The notes: generated by a model from the sequence alone, not told the origin. 8,319 nt of DNA from Alphaproteobacteria bacterium (GCA_028869975.1 JAGWQR010000335.1:1-8319); one strand, 5' to 3'. Positions 1-6,983 are shown, counted from the first letter of the stretch. Numbers and translations are program-made.

Positions 1-1238
1 CAGGCATGCTCAATCGCGATGCACCGCTGGCCGTCCGGATCACAGCGGCCGGAAAAGATCGCACCATTGAAAAACTCTCTCGTATCATGTCTGACGCCGC
101 ACAATACAAGGCAAGATATGTTCGTATTGCCGATCGGGCGGCGCGCTGGTATGCGCCGGCTGTACACGTCACCGCCGCATTAAGTTTTGCAGGCTGGGTA
201 ATCGCAGGTGTCGGTTGGCACGAGGCACTGCGCATCGCTATAGCCGTCCTGATCATCACCTGTCCTTGTGCCCTTGGACTGGCCGTACCGGTTGCGCAGT
301 TTGTAGCGACCGGAAGGCTTATGAAAGCAGGCATATTGGTGAAGGATGGCAGTGCACTGGAACGTCTGGCCAAGATCGATTATGTGCTGTTCGACAAGAC
401 CGGCACGCTGACTTTGGGGGTGCCTAAGCCCGAGAACCTGAATGAACTGAAGGCGGAGACTGCTCAAGTGGTGCTGGCACTGGCACAAATGAGCATGCAT
501 CCTTTGAGTAAGGCGCTAGCGCAAGGACTGGTGGCACAAGGCATAACCCCGGCAACGCTCACCAATATATCCGAGACACGGGGTTACGGTATCCGTGGCG
601 AAAGAGCAGGGCATATCATTGAATTGGCGCGTCCAAAATCCCGCGAGTCCGTTACTGCGGTGGACGTGTTGCTTGATGGAGCACCGATCTCACATATCCG
701 TTTTTCTGATCGTCTTAGAATGGATGCTGTCAGCACAATCGAGCGGCTGGGAAAGATGGGCCTGGAATGCAGTATCCTATCGGGTGATACGCGTTCGGCT
801 GTTGTGAAAGTTGCAGAGAAACTTAACTTGAAAGCTCAAGCAGAGGCGAGCCCCGCTGACAAGATTGATGCTATCAAGGTATTGCACTATAACGGGCATA
901 AAGTGCTCATGGTTGGAGATGGACTGAATGACGGCCCTGCCCTTGCCACAGCCTATGCATCCATGGTGCCATCGAGTGCAACTGATGTTGGGCAGCAAGC
1001 TGCGGATCTCGTCTTTATGGGCGAGGGACTGAGCGCGATACCTGAGGCCCTATTCATGGCGCGTCACACACGCCGTGTCATCCAACAAAATTTTGCGCTG
1101 GCGATTGGGTACAATATCCTGGCGGTTCCCCTCGCAATAACAGGATATGTGACCCCGCTGATCGCCGCGATTGCGATGTCGGCCTCGTCGATCATCGTCG
1201 TCGCCAATGCGATGCGTCTACTGCGGGTCAAGACATGA
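1..1238 (+). CDS. ccoI: Copper-translocating P1B-type ATPase CcoI/FixI, 5' partial
   Basis: Membrane P-type ATPase that moves copper for maturation of cbb3-type cytochrome oxidase. The frame is open from the left edge, so the N-terminal half (metal-binding domain, first helices, actuator) lies outside. Residue numbers count from the Met at base 6. Visible are the membrane pair at about 52-97 with the ion-site CPC motif (C86-P87-C88), the phosphorylation motif DKTGTLT (D130), the HP motif of the nucleotide-binding domain (H165-P166), the hinge GDGLND (304-309), and two last helices (about 362-402) with YN (369-370) and MSASS (391-395), which supply P1B-1 copper ligands. The opening stretch with ADRAARWYAPAVH is typical of CcoI/FixI. 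The TGA overlaps the ccoS ATG (ATGA), and this coupling to ccoS favours CcoI over a general CopA exporter. Family known; exact role inferred from the neighbour. Confidence 0.93.
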   Translation, partial: GMLNRDAPLAVRITAAGKDRTIEKLSRIMSDAAQYKARYVRIADRAARWYAPAVHVTAALSFAGWVIAGVGWHEALRIAIAVLIITCPCALGLAVPVAQFVATGRLMKAGILVKDGSALERLAKIDYVLFDKTGTLTLGVPKPENLNELKAETAQVVLALAQMSMHPLSKALAQGLVAQGITPATLTNISETRGYGIRGERAGHIIELARPKSRESVTAVDVLLDGAPISHIRFSDRLRMDAVSTIERLGKMGLECSILSGDTRSAVVKVAEKLNLKAQAEASPADKIDAIKVLHYNGHKVLMVGDGLNDGPALATAYASMVPSSATDVGQQAADLVFMGEGLSAIPEALFMARHTRRVIQQNFALAIGYNILAVPLAITGYVTPLIAAIAMSASSIIVVANAMRLLRVKT

Positions 1239-1390
1239 CAGGTCTTTCCTTCCTGATCCCGATTGCGCTTGGTCTAAGCCTGTGCGGACTTGTCGCATAT
1301 TTCTGGGCACTCGATCATGGTCAGTTCGACGATCCTGATGGCGCCGCATTACGCATTCTGATTGATGATGATGAAGGGGGCGAAGCATGA
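1235..1390 (+). CDS. ccoS: cbb3-type cytochrome oxidase assembly protein CcoS
   Basis: A 51-residue protein starting MTGLSFLIPIALG and ending in an acidic tail (IDDDEGGEA). It has one membrane helix (about residues 4-24) followed by FWALDHGQFDDPDG. The W-A-L-x-x-G-Q-F-D-D signature is the hallmark of CcoS/FixS, a small inner-membrane protein needed for haem and copper insertion into the cbb3 oxidase catalytic subunit. The ATG overlaps the ccoI stop by four bases. There is no strong Shine-Dalgarno, so translation is probably coupled to ccoI. The length is normal for the family (about 45-60 residues). It is short enough that gene callers with a size cutoff would miss it. A hairpin terminator follows about 20 bases downstream, so it is probably the last gene of the cluster. 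Confidence 0.92.
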   Translation: MTGLSFLIPIALGLSLCGLVAYFWALDHGQFDDPDGAALRILIDDDEGGEA

Positions 1391-1639
1391 ATCCGCTGCC
1401 CCTTCTGGGCGGTATCGCCTTTTTATTTTACCCAATTTTAGCGCAAAATCCTGCGCAACATACGTACATTCTGTCTTGTGGCCCGGTAACCCTATTTGCG
1501 CCAATCCTCCTCGACAATGGAGCAAACCGCCCACAACCTTATAAGCCGGGGTGCGATAGGGCATGCCATTTCTGTGTGACCCGCAAACGTAAAGATGGCC
1601 GGAACGATGAAGACCACAATAACGTCTGAACCTGGCCGA
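1391..1639. other. Gap between convergent ccoS and fixJ
   Basis: This 249-base stretch separates the ends of ccoS (+) and fixJ (-). It holds the ccoS terminator and, just after it, a second perfect 5-bp inverted repeat, GCGCA (1441-1445) and TGCGC (1452-1456), with a six-base loop. Short frames are open on both strands, but none has a credible start, a family match or a ribosome site. I see no clear GC hairpin plus T-run ending the fixJ transcript. Confidence 0.6.
1407..1427 (+). terminator. Rho-independent terminator after ccoS
   Basis: GGCG (1408-1411) and CGCC (1416-1419) form a 4-bp all-GC stem around a GTAT loop. An extra G-T pair is possible at the base (1407/1420). The run TTTTTATTTT follows. 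It begins 17 bases after the ccoS stop. The T-run is present only when read on the + strand, so it would end ccoI-ccoS and not the convergent fixJ transcript. The stem is short, so the call is moderate. Confidence 0.55.
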
Positions 1640-2254
1640 TCAGTTTGTGTTTTCAGCGATAAAAGCAATCCGCAGTGCCTGTGCCAGATTACGCACGCGC
1701 AGCTTTTCCATGACATTCGCGCGATAGATTTCTACCGTACGAGGTGAAATGCCAAGATCATAGGCGATCGTTTTGTTAGGAAATCCTTCAATAAGGCCGT
1801 TAAGCACATCACGTTCACGCCCCGTAAGGCAGGCTAATCTGGCTTGTGCTTCATGTGCCTGCATTTCCAGTTTATCCTGTTTGTTCAGGCGGAAAAATCC
1901 TTCTACAAGTGCGCCAAGCAACAACTCCTTTTCGTAGGGTTTTTCTATAAAATTCAGCGCCCCAGCTCGCATAGCCTTGATCGCAACACCGACATCGCCA
2001 TGCCCGGTTATAATAATCACAGGAAGATCGAGCCCAGCCTCCATCATTTTTTTCTGAACCTCCAGCCCATCCATTTCAGGCATCCGGATGTCGAGCAGAA
2101 CGCACCCACGTTCAATGTCTTTGGCATGGCCAAGAAACGCACCGCCCGAATCATAAGTCTGCACCCGAAAGCCCGCATGTTTGAGCATAAATCCGGTGGA
2201 ACGGCGCACGGATTCATCATCATCGACAATATGAACAAGGGGGAGATCAGTCAT
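1640..2254 (-). CDS. fixJ: Two-component response regulator FixJ
   Basis: A 204-residue cytosolic response regulator that FixL phosphorylates when oxygen is low. In known systems it activates fixK and nif/fix-type promoters. The receiver domain (about 1-120) has the acidic pair D11-D12, phospho-acceptor D55 in LLDIRMP, switch T83 in IITGHGDV, and K105 in the EKP motif. A linker (about 121-140) leads to a LuxR/FixJ-type helix-turn-helix (about 141-204) with LTGRERDVL and SPRTVEIYRANVMEKL, the latter a near-diagnostic FixJ recognition segment. The length matches FixJ of rhizobia (about 205). The ATG overlaps the end of fixL by eight bases, and GGAG (bases 2267-2264) lies nine bases upstream, inside fixL. 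It is the last gene of the apparent usp-MBL-fixL-fixJ operon. No fixK lies in the window, so its direct target is not visible. Confidence 0.94.
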   Translation of the reverse strand: MTDLPLVHIVDDDESVRRSTGFMLKHAGFRVQTYDSGGAFLGHAKDIERGCVLLDIRMPEMDGLEVQKKMMEAGLDLPVIIITGHGDVGVAIKAMRAGALNFIEKPYEKELLLGALVEGFFRLNKQDKLEMQAHEAQARLACLTGRERDVLNGLIEGFPNKTIAYDLGISPRTVEIYRANVMEKLRVRNLAQALRIAFIAENTN

Positions 2255-3359
2255 GAATTACGTCTCCGTCATTCTTTACGAGTGTGAAAGTGAATTTTGT
2301 ACCGAGTGGATCATTGCTTTCTGCCCATAACTGACCACCATGCGCTTCAATAATTGTTTTACAGATTGAAAGTCCCAGTCCCATACCGGATGATTTGTCA
2401 CCCGCAAAAGGTGTAAACAATCGCTCCATCTGCGTGGGGGTGATCCCGCAACCTGTATCTGCTACGGAAACACAGATAAATTCTTCTTGCGTTGTGCTGC
2501 TTATAGTTATCTCCCGCCGCTCTGTACCTTCCATCGCCTCGAAAGCATTGCGCACAAGATTAATGATGACTTGTTGAACTTGTACAGGGTCAGCGATAAC
2601 GTCGCCAGTATAATCAAGTTGCGTACGTACTTTTATCCCTTTTTCTCGCGCATTTAAGGCGCCCAGCAACATGGAATCGGCGATAATGTCACCAAGCGAT
2701 GTCACCCGCATATTCACATCTGCTTTTTCGATAAAGTCTCGCAAGCGATGAATGATCGCTCCCGCACGCAGAGCAGCACGTGCAGTCTCATCAAACGCGA
2801 TACGCAATTCATCTGCCATAGTTTCCGGAAAATTGCCGATCATATCTCGCGCAGTATTCATATAGTTACTGATCGCCGTCAGCGGCTGGTTGAGTTCATG
2901 TGCTAAGGAGGCCGCCATAGTGCCCATAGCCGTAACACGGGACATATGTGTCAATTCATTTTGCAAGTTTTGAATACGTTCACGGGCCGCTCTCAATTGA
3001 GTCAAATCGCGAATAAAGCCCGTGAAATATCGTCGATCATCGACGACAGCCTCTCCAATAGATAACTCTATCGGAAAAACGGTTCCGTCGGCTTTGATCG
3101 CCTCGACTTCCCGGCCTATGCCAATGACATGCCGCTCTCCTGTTGATAGATAGCGGCGAATATGACCATCATGCCCTTCCTGATAGGTTGGGGGCATCAG
3201 AACACAGATATTCTGGCCTATAACATCAGATTCTTTATGGCCAAAAATTGCCTCTGCCGTGGCGCTGAAATTAGCAATTACGCCTTGCTCGTCGATAATG
3301 ACCATGGCATCGGGTGAAGATGCAAGCACCGCATTGAGAATCGAAAAATCCTGCGACAT
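2247..3359 (-). CDS. fixL: Oxygen-sensing haem-PAS histidine kinase FixL (soluble, single PAS)
   Basis: A 370-residue sensor kinase. The PAS domain (about 8-120) carries the FixL haem pocket: proximal H63 in GHDGHIRRY, R69 and H77, and distal R83 in the run VIGIGR. Spacing matches H200, R206, H214 and R220 of Bradyrhizobium FixL exactly. A coiled-coil linker (121-141) leads to the H-box AHELNQPL with phospho-acceptor H154, then the ATPase domain: N-box NLVRNAFEA (267-275), G1 DTGCGI (301-306), and F/G2 FTPFAGDKSSGMGLGL (315-330). There is no membrane helix, and the N-terminus goes straight into the PAS, so it is shorter than the membrane-bound or two-PAS FixL proteins (about 505 residues). 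O2 bound to the haem should switch the kinase off. The ATG start has no good Shine-Dalgarno. It follows the MBL gene by 47 bases and overlaps fixJ by eight. Confidence 0.94.
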   Translation of the reverse strand: MSQDFSILNAVLASSPDAMVIIDEQGVIANFSATAEAIFGHKESDVIGQNICVLMPPTYQEGHDGHIRRYLSTGERHVIGIGREVEAIKADGTVFPIELSIGEAVVDDRRYFTGFIRDLTQLRAARERIQNLQNELTHMSRVTAMGTMAASLAHELNQPLTAISNYMNTARDMIGNFPETMADELRIAFDETARAALRAGAIIHRLRDFIEKADVNMRVTSLGDIIADSMLLGALNAREKGIKVRTQLDYTGDVIADPVQVQQVIINLVRNAFEAMEGTERREITISSTTQEEFICVSVADTGCGITPTQMERLFTPFAGDKSSGMGLGLSICKTIIEAHGGQLWAESNDPLGTKFTFTLVKNDGDVIHD

Positions 3360-3406
3360 ATCGATGAGTCAATTAACCAGATATGCGTGCCAAATCTACC
3401 AATTCG

Positions 3407-4999
3407 TTAGTCGGTTTCGGAAATGCGCTTATGGACCAAACTATCCTGCAACCTCGACATCATGGCCGATCGCGAATGGTCATCCGGCAACGAAGCTAGT
3501 GCGCTCCTCAGCGCGCCCTGGAATGCGGCAAGATCATTTTGCCAGTCATGCTGTGCGACGAGCGCTTCTGCGTCGGCCCTGCCGCTTCCGGTCAAGCTTG
3601 CTGCATTCGCTTTTGGCAGCTTCCAGCATGAGCCGAGCGTGGGCTCCAAAATTGCAGTTCCGGTTATATGTGCTTCCAAGGCCGCGCTGAATTGCATCAT
3701 GCTTTCTTTCTCACCATGCGTCAGGAATACGCTGCCGCTGATTGGGAGACGTGCCTTGACCCAGGCGATAAGACCATCCCGGTCGGCATGGCAGGAATAT
3801 GAATCCATCGTGTGAATTTGAGCACGGACTTTCAGATCAGTGCCTGAAATGCGCACATGTCTTGCGCCGCTCTTGAGTATGGCACCAAGGGTGCCACTTA
3901 CCTGATACCCGACAAACAAAACGCGTGAAGCAGGATCTTCCAGATTGTGTTCAAGATGAGACCGGATCCGGCCTCCGGTACACATGCTTGAGCCTGCGAT
4001 TATTACCGCACCACGCACATGCTCAAGCTGCCTCGATTGCGCCACGCTTTCAACAAAATGGATATTCGCGTGTGCAAACGGATTAAGCCCTGAGTCGCGA
4101 TATTTCAGCGTCGCACGTGTCACCGTTTCGCCAAGCGGAGTATCCACAAAAATATTGACGGGTGCCAGTTTATTGCATTCAATGAGGGCCACCATGTCCT
4201 CAAGCACCGACTGGGTGCGCTCAACCGCAAACGCCGGTATCAGCAAATTTCCGCCTGCATCCAGACTAGAATTGATATGTTCAAGCAAGACGTCCCGTCT
4301 GTATGCGAGCAATTCCGGTTCGCGAACCCGATCCCCGTAAGTAGATTCACAGATGACATGATCGTATCCTGTAAGTTCTGCTCCGGCACAGGTGATTGCC
4401 TTGCCGTTGCCTAGATCACCCGAAAAAAGAATACGTATATCACCCAGACAGATTTCAACCGAGGCAGCCCCGACAATATGGCGTGCATCCCAGAAACGAA
4501 ATCCAATCTGCTCGCCAAGTTCAACCTTGGAACAAAAATTTGTTCTGGTCACAAAATGCATGCACTGCTTCACGTCGTCACTGGTATAGAGCGGAGAAAA
4601 TTCCGGGCGGAATCTCCTATCCAAGCGGCGATTTCGACGCGTTGCGTCATGAGCCTGCAATTCTGCTGAATCGAGCAGTAGAGGGAAGATTATATCTGCC
4701 GTCGGCGCAGTGCAGAATAGCGGTGCTTTGCAACCCTGGGCGTAAAGCAAGGGAATTCTGCCACTATGATCGAGATGAGCATGTGTCAGTATAACAGCAT
4801 CAATATCACGCGGCATGAAGTTAAACGGGGCATGATTTAGGGATTCCAAAGAGCGAGTTCCCTGAAATAGGCCGCAATCAATAATAATGCGCTTATCGTG
4901 CCAGACCAATTCATAACATGAGCCAGTAACGGTTCCGGCTGCGCCATGAAAAGTCAGTTCCGGAAAAATCACAGCACAATCTTGCCTAGGAACGCTCAA
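3407..4999 (-). CDS. MBL-fold beta-CASP hydrolase (RNase / CPSF-like)
   Basis: A 530-residue cytosolic metallohydrolase of the family related to eukaryotic CPSF73/Ysh1 and bacterial RNase-type enzymes. The metallo-beta-lactamase part has the zinc motif THAHLDHSG (H73, H75, D77, H78), DARHIVGA (H174) and SGDLG (D195). The beta-CASP part has motif A CESTYGDR (E218), the GSSMCTGGR loop (336-344), motif B SCHAD (H404) and motif C THGE (H428). All metal ligands are present, so it should be active, probably cleaving RNA. After about residue 462 comes an Ala-rich tail of about 70 residues with no recognised domain. The start is uncertain. This span uses a TTG that overlaps the usp stop (TTGA). A GTG at base 4972 would give a 521-residue form beginning IFPELTFHGAAG, closer to how the family usually begins. 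Neither start has a strong ribosome site. The overlap implies coupling to usp. Confidence 0.88.
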   Translation of the reverse strand: MSVPRQDCAVIFPELTFHGAAGTVTGSCYELVWHDKRIIIDCGLFQGTRSLESLNHAPFNFMPRDIDAVILTHAHLDHSGRIPLLYAQGCKAPLFCTAPTADIIFPLLLDSAELQAHDATRRNRRLDRRFRPEFSPLYTSDDVKQCMHFVTRTNFCSKVELGEQIGFRFWDARHIVGAASVEICLGDIRILFSGDLGNGKAITCAGAELTGYDHVICESTYGDRVREPELLAYRRDVLLEHINSSLDAGGNLLIPAFAVERTQSVLEDMVALIECNKLAPVNIFVDTPLGETVTRATLKYRDSGLNPFAHANIHFVESVAQSRQLEHVRGAVIIAGSSMCTGGRIRSHLEHNLEDPASRVLFVGYQVSGTLGAILKSGARHVRISGTDLKVRAQIHTMDSYSCHADRDGLIAWVKARLPISGSVFLTHGEKESMMQFSAALEAHITGTAILEPTLGSCWKLPKANAASLTGSGRADAEALVAQHDWQNDLAAFQGALRSALASLPDDHSRSAMMSRLQDSLVHKRISETD

Positions 5000-5817
5000 T
5001 GCGCCATCAGCAATGGAATATCAACATATTCCAGCATTTCGCGGGTAACGCCCCCGAACCAGTATTCACGGACTCTGCTTTGCCCATAAGCACCCATGAC
5101 TACCACGCCGGCTCCCATATCTGCGCTTTCCTGCTGAATGACCTGCGTGATGGATTTGTCCCGAACATTGAGGGACGCCACCTCGCTCGCAACACCATGC
5201 CGTGCAAGATATTCTGCTGCATCCAATGGTGGCATTTCGCGACCGGAATGTTCATTGATGGTCAGTAATGTCACCGAAGAAGCCAGGCGCAAAAACGGCA
5301 TAGCGCCACGCAGCGCATTCGCGGCTTCATAACTGCCATCCCATGCAACAAGCGCTGGCCGGGAGGGTTCAAACACCTGATGCTTAGCCGGCGCAATCAT
5401 AACCGGAGTCTGCGACGCTACCAAAATCCTCCCTAGCAGCGCAGGATCTGATCCCGCATGACCATCCGAGGCTGCACTCATCACGATCAGATCCGAAATA
5501 GCACCCAGGCCGAGAATGGCCCGCACAGGATCATCCGTCGTGCGCATATAATCCCAACGCACATCTTCTTTCTGGAGATGGGTTTCGACGCGTTTCTGAA
5601 GTACATCCTGGGTCTGCTTAACCACCTCGGTAAAGGCGGAATACGCGTAGGCACCGCCAAACATGCCTCCATATGGCGCCGCTATGGCGGCTGCATTGAA
5701 CGGAGCGACGGCTATGCAGGTCAGATGCGCATCGAAAACCCGCGCAACATCCAATGCAAGCTGCAAACGCGCATCCAAGCCATCATATTCATCAATATAA
5801 ACAAGGATCGACTTCAT
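4996..5817 (-). CDS. Tandem-domain universal stress protein (UspA family)
   Basis: A 273-residue cytosolic protein with two Usp folds: about 1-145 (MKSILVYIDEYDG start, LIVMSAASDG near its end) and about 150-273 (ALVAWDGSYEAANALRGAMPF). The second ends in the ATP-binding signature GAYGQSRVREYWFGGVTRE, matching the G-x2-G-x9-G-[ST] pattern. The first domain lacks that signature, which suggests that only the C-terminal half binds nucleotide. The start is set at the ATG at 5817 because GAGGAG sits seven bases upstream. An in-frame TTG at 5832 would add five residues but would lie on top of that ribosome site. It is the first gene of the apparent usp-MBL-fixL-fixJ operon. Usp proteins of this tandem form often belong to low-oxygen regulons. 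That role here is inferred from the fixLJ neighbours. Confidence 0.9.
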   Translation of the reverse strand: MKSILVYIDEYDGLDARLQLALDVARVFDAHLTCIAVAPFNAAAIAAPYGGMFGGAYAYSAFTEVVKQTQDVLQKRVETHLQKEDVRWDYMRTTDDPVRAILGLGAISDLIVMSAASDGHAGSDPALLGRILVASQTPVMIAPAKHQVFEPSRPALVAWDGSYEAANALRGAMPFLRLASSVTLLTINEHSGREMPPLDAAEYLARHGVASEVASLNVRDKSITQVIQQESADMGAGVVVMGAYGQSRVREYWFGGVTREMLEYVDIPLLMAH

Positions 5818-5824
5818 CGCGGCA

Positions 5825-5830
5825 CTCCTC
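5825..5830 (-). promoter_or_regulatory. Ribosome binding site of usp (decides the start)
   Basis: GAGGAG on the - strand, seven bases before the ATG at 5817. It is the best Shine-Dalgarno in the operon and argues against the upstream TTG at 5832, which overlaps it. Confidence 0.75.
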
Positions 5831-5884
5831 AATTAACCTATTTGAGGACATGCTATTGCTTCCGGCCCTGCACATAAATGCGGA

Positions 5885-5890
5885 ATTATA
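5885..5890 (-). promoter_or_regulatory. Possible -10 element for the usp-MBL-fixLJ operon
   Basis: A perfect TATAAT on the - strand, placed to give a leader of roughly 60 bases before usp. The sequence 16-18 bases upstream does not resemble TTGACA, so this would be a weak or activator-dependent promoter. No TTGAT-N4-ATCAA (FNR/FixK) box is seen next to it. Position and match are seen; function is inference. Confidence 0.3.
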
Positions 5891-5924
5891 CGTAGCATTA
5901 TGCCGGACGACGCGCCTTAAAATT

Positions 5925-5992
5925 TAGAGCGAAAATATATTAAATAAAATATTTTAAAGAATAATATTAATGTATTACCTTAAATTTTTTGC
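5925..5992. other. A+T-rich tract between fba and usp
   Basis: About 68 bases made almost entirely of A and T, with overlapping AATATT, TTTAAA and ATATAT runs, between much more G+C-rich genes. It covers the last codons of fba and most of the spacer upstream of usp. Read on the - strand, it holds A/T-only inverted repeats around 5936-5964 but no GC stem, so it is not a standard terminator. It could serve as an UP element, a binding site for a nucleoid protein or an old recombination scar. Confidence 0.5.
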
Positions 5993-6976
5993 TGTGCCTG
6001 CAGTGCCGAACGACTCGAACCGTGCGACGCAGATCGATTTGGCAGCCTTGCGCGCTTCGGTGTTGATCTTGCGCGGGTCAAACTCGGAAGGTTTCTCGTC
6101 CATATACTGGCGCATGGTTGCATACATGGCGAGGCGGATGTCGGTGTCGATATTGATTTTGCGGATGCCATATTTGATCCCGCGCACAATCTCTTCAACC
6201 GGAACCCCATAAGTTTCTTTCATCTCGCCGCCATGCTTGCGAAACACCGCCAGCCATTCCTGTGGCACGCTCGATGAGCCGTGCATCACCAGATGCGTGT
6301 TGGGCACCTTGGCGTGGATCGCCTTGATCCGCTCAATCGCGAGCACATCACCGGTTGGCGGGCGGGTGAATTTATATGCGCCATGGCTGGTGCCGATCGC
6401 AATCGCGAGCGCGTCAACGCCGGTTTTCGAAACAAAATCCTCGGCCTGATCCGGATCGGTGAGCAACTGACTATGATCGAGCTTGCCCGCCGCACCATGC
6501 CCGTCCTCTTCGCCCGCTTCACCAGTTTCGAGCGAGCCGAGACAGCCCAGCTCGCCTTCCACCGATACGTCAACTGCATGCGCCATATCGACCACCTGTT
6601 TGGTTACAGCGATATTATACTCGTAACTGGCCGGGGTTTTACCATCTGCTTCAAGTGACCCATCCATCATTACACTCGAAAAGCCCGAGCGGATCGAACG
6701 CATGCATACGGCGGGCGATGCACCATGATCCTGATGGATCACCACTGGAATATGCGGATATTGCTCGACCGCCGCCTGGCACAAATGACGCAAAAACGGC
6801 TCGCCGGCATAGGCGCGCGCGCCCGCCGACGCCTGCAAGATCACCGGCGCGTCGGTCTCGTCAGCAGCGACCATGATTGCCTGAACCTGCTCGAGATTGT
6901 TGACGTTGAATGCTGGCACACCATAGCTGTGCGTAGCGGCATCATCGAGGAGTGTCTTGAGAGTTACCAGTGCCAT
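5975..6976 (-). CDS. fba: Class II fructose-bisphosphate aldolase (CbbA type), short C-terminus
   Basis: A 333-residue cytosolic zinc aldolase that splits or forms fructose-1,6-bisphosphate (and sedoheptulose bisphosphate in Calvin-type members) from triose phosphates. Visible are the N-terminal GVPAFNVNNLEQVQA, catalytic D83 with zinc ligand H84 in HQDHG, ELGCLGSLETG with a metal-site Glu (about E142), H198 in GTSHGAYKF, H232 in MHGSSSVP, and the phosphate-binding NIDTD (275-279). The start ATG has AAGGA seven bases upstream, and the gene follows transketolase by 14 bases. The oddity is the end. Family members normally continue past FGTAG with a lysine-rich KIKP-like stretch and a final helix of about 20 residues (RYxxGxL). 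Here the frame reads FGTAGTAKNLR and stops in an A+T-rich tract. The catalytic core is intact, so it may be functional. Confidence 0.93.
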   Translation of the reverse strand: MALVTLKTLLDDAATHSYGVPAFNVNNLEQVQAIMVAADETDAPVILQASAGARAYAGEPFLRHLCQAAVEQYPHIPVVIHQDHGASPAVCMRSIRSGFSSVMMDGSLEADGKTPASYEYNIAVTKQVVDMAHAVDVSVEGELGCLGSLETGEAGEEDGHGAAGKLDHSQLLTDPDQAEDFVSKTGVDALAIAIGTSHGAYKFTRPPTGDVLAIERIKAIHAKVPNTHLVMHGSSSVPQEWLAVFRKHGGEMKETYGVPVEEIVRGIKYGIRKINIDTDIRLAMYATMRQYMDEKPSEFDPRKINTEARKAAKSICVARFESFGTAGTAKNLR

Positions 6977-6983
6977 TTTCTTT

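Noticed and set aside
865..877. TTGAT-GCT-ATCAA, similar to an FNR/FixK box
   Set aside because: The spacer is three bases instead of four, and it sits deep inside the ccoI coding region with no gene start nearby.
1387..1629. An 80-codon + strand frame whose ATG overlaps the ccoS stop (ATGA)
   Set aside because: The overlap mimics coupling, but a hairpin with a T-run falls inside its first 15 codons, the protein resembles nothing I know, and its composition is not gene-like.
1349..1639. Open - strand frames after fixJ, with a hydrophobic stretch faintly recalling the start of Cox11/CtaG
   Set aside because: The resemblance needs a frame change, lacks the Cox11 Cys motif, and the frame runs into the antisense of the secure ccoS gene. 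A decayed gene cannot be excluded, but the evidence is too thin.
5818..5832. Upstream TTG start for usp, adding MRSAA
   Set aside because: It overlaps the GAGGAG ribosome site that is well placed for the ATG at 5817, and family members begin with the MKSILV-like strand.
5985..6016. Possible terminator of fba in the GGCACTGCAGGCACAGC-poly(A) region
   Set aside because: It does not fold into a stem with a proper loop, and the tract after it on the - strand is A-rich rather than T-rich.
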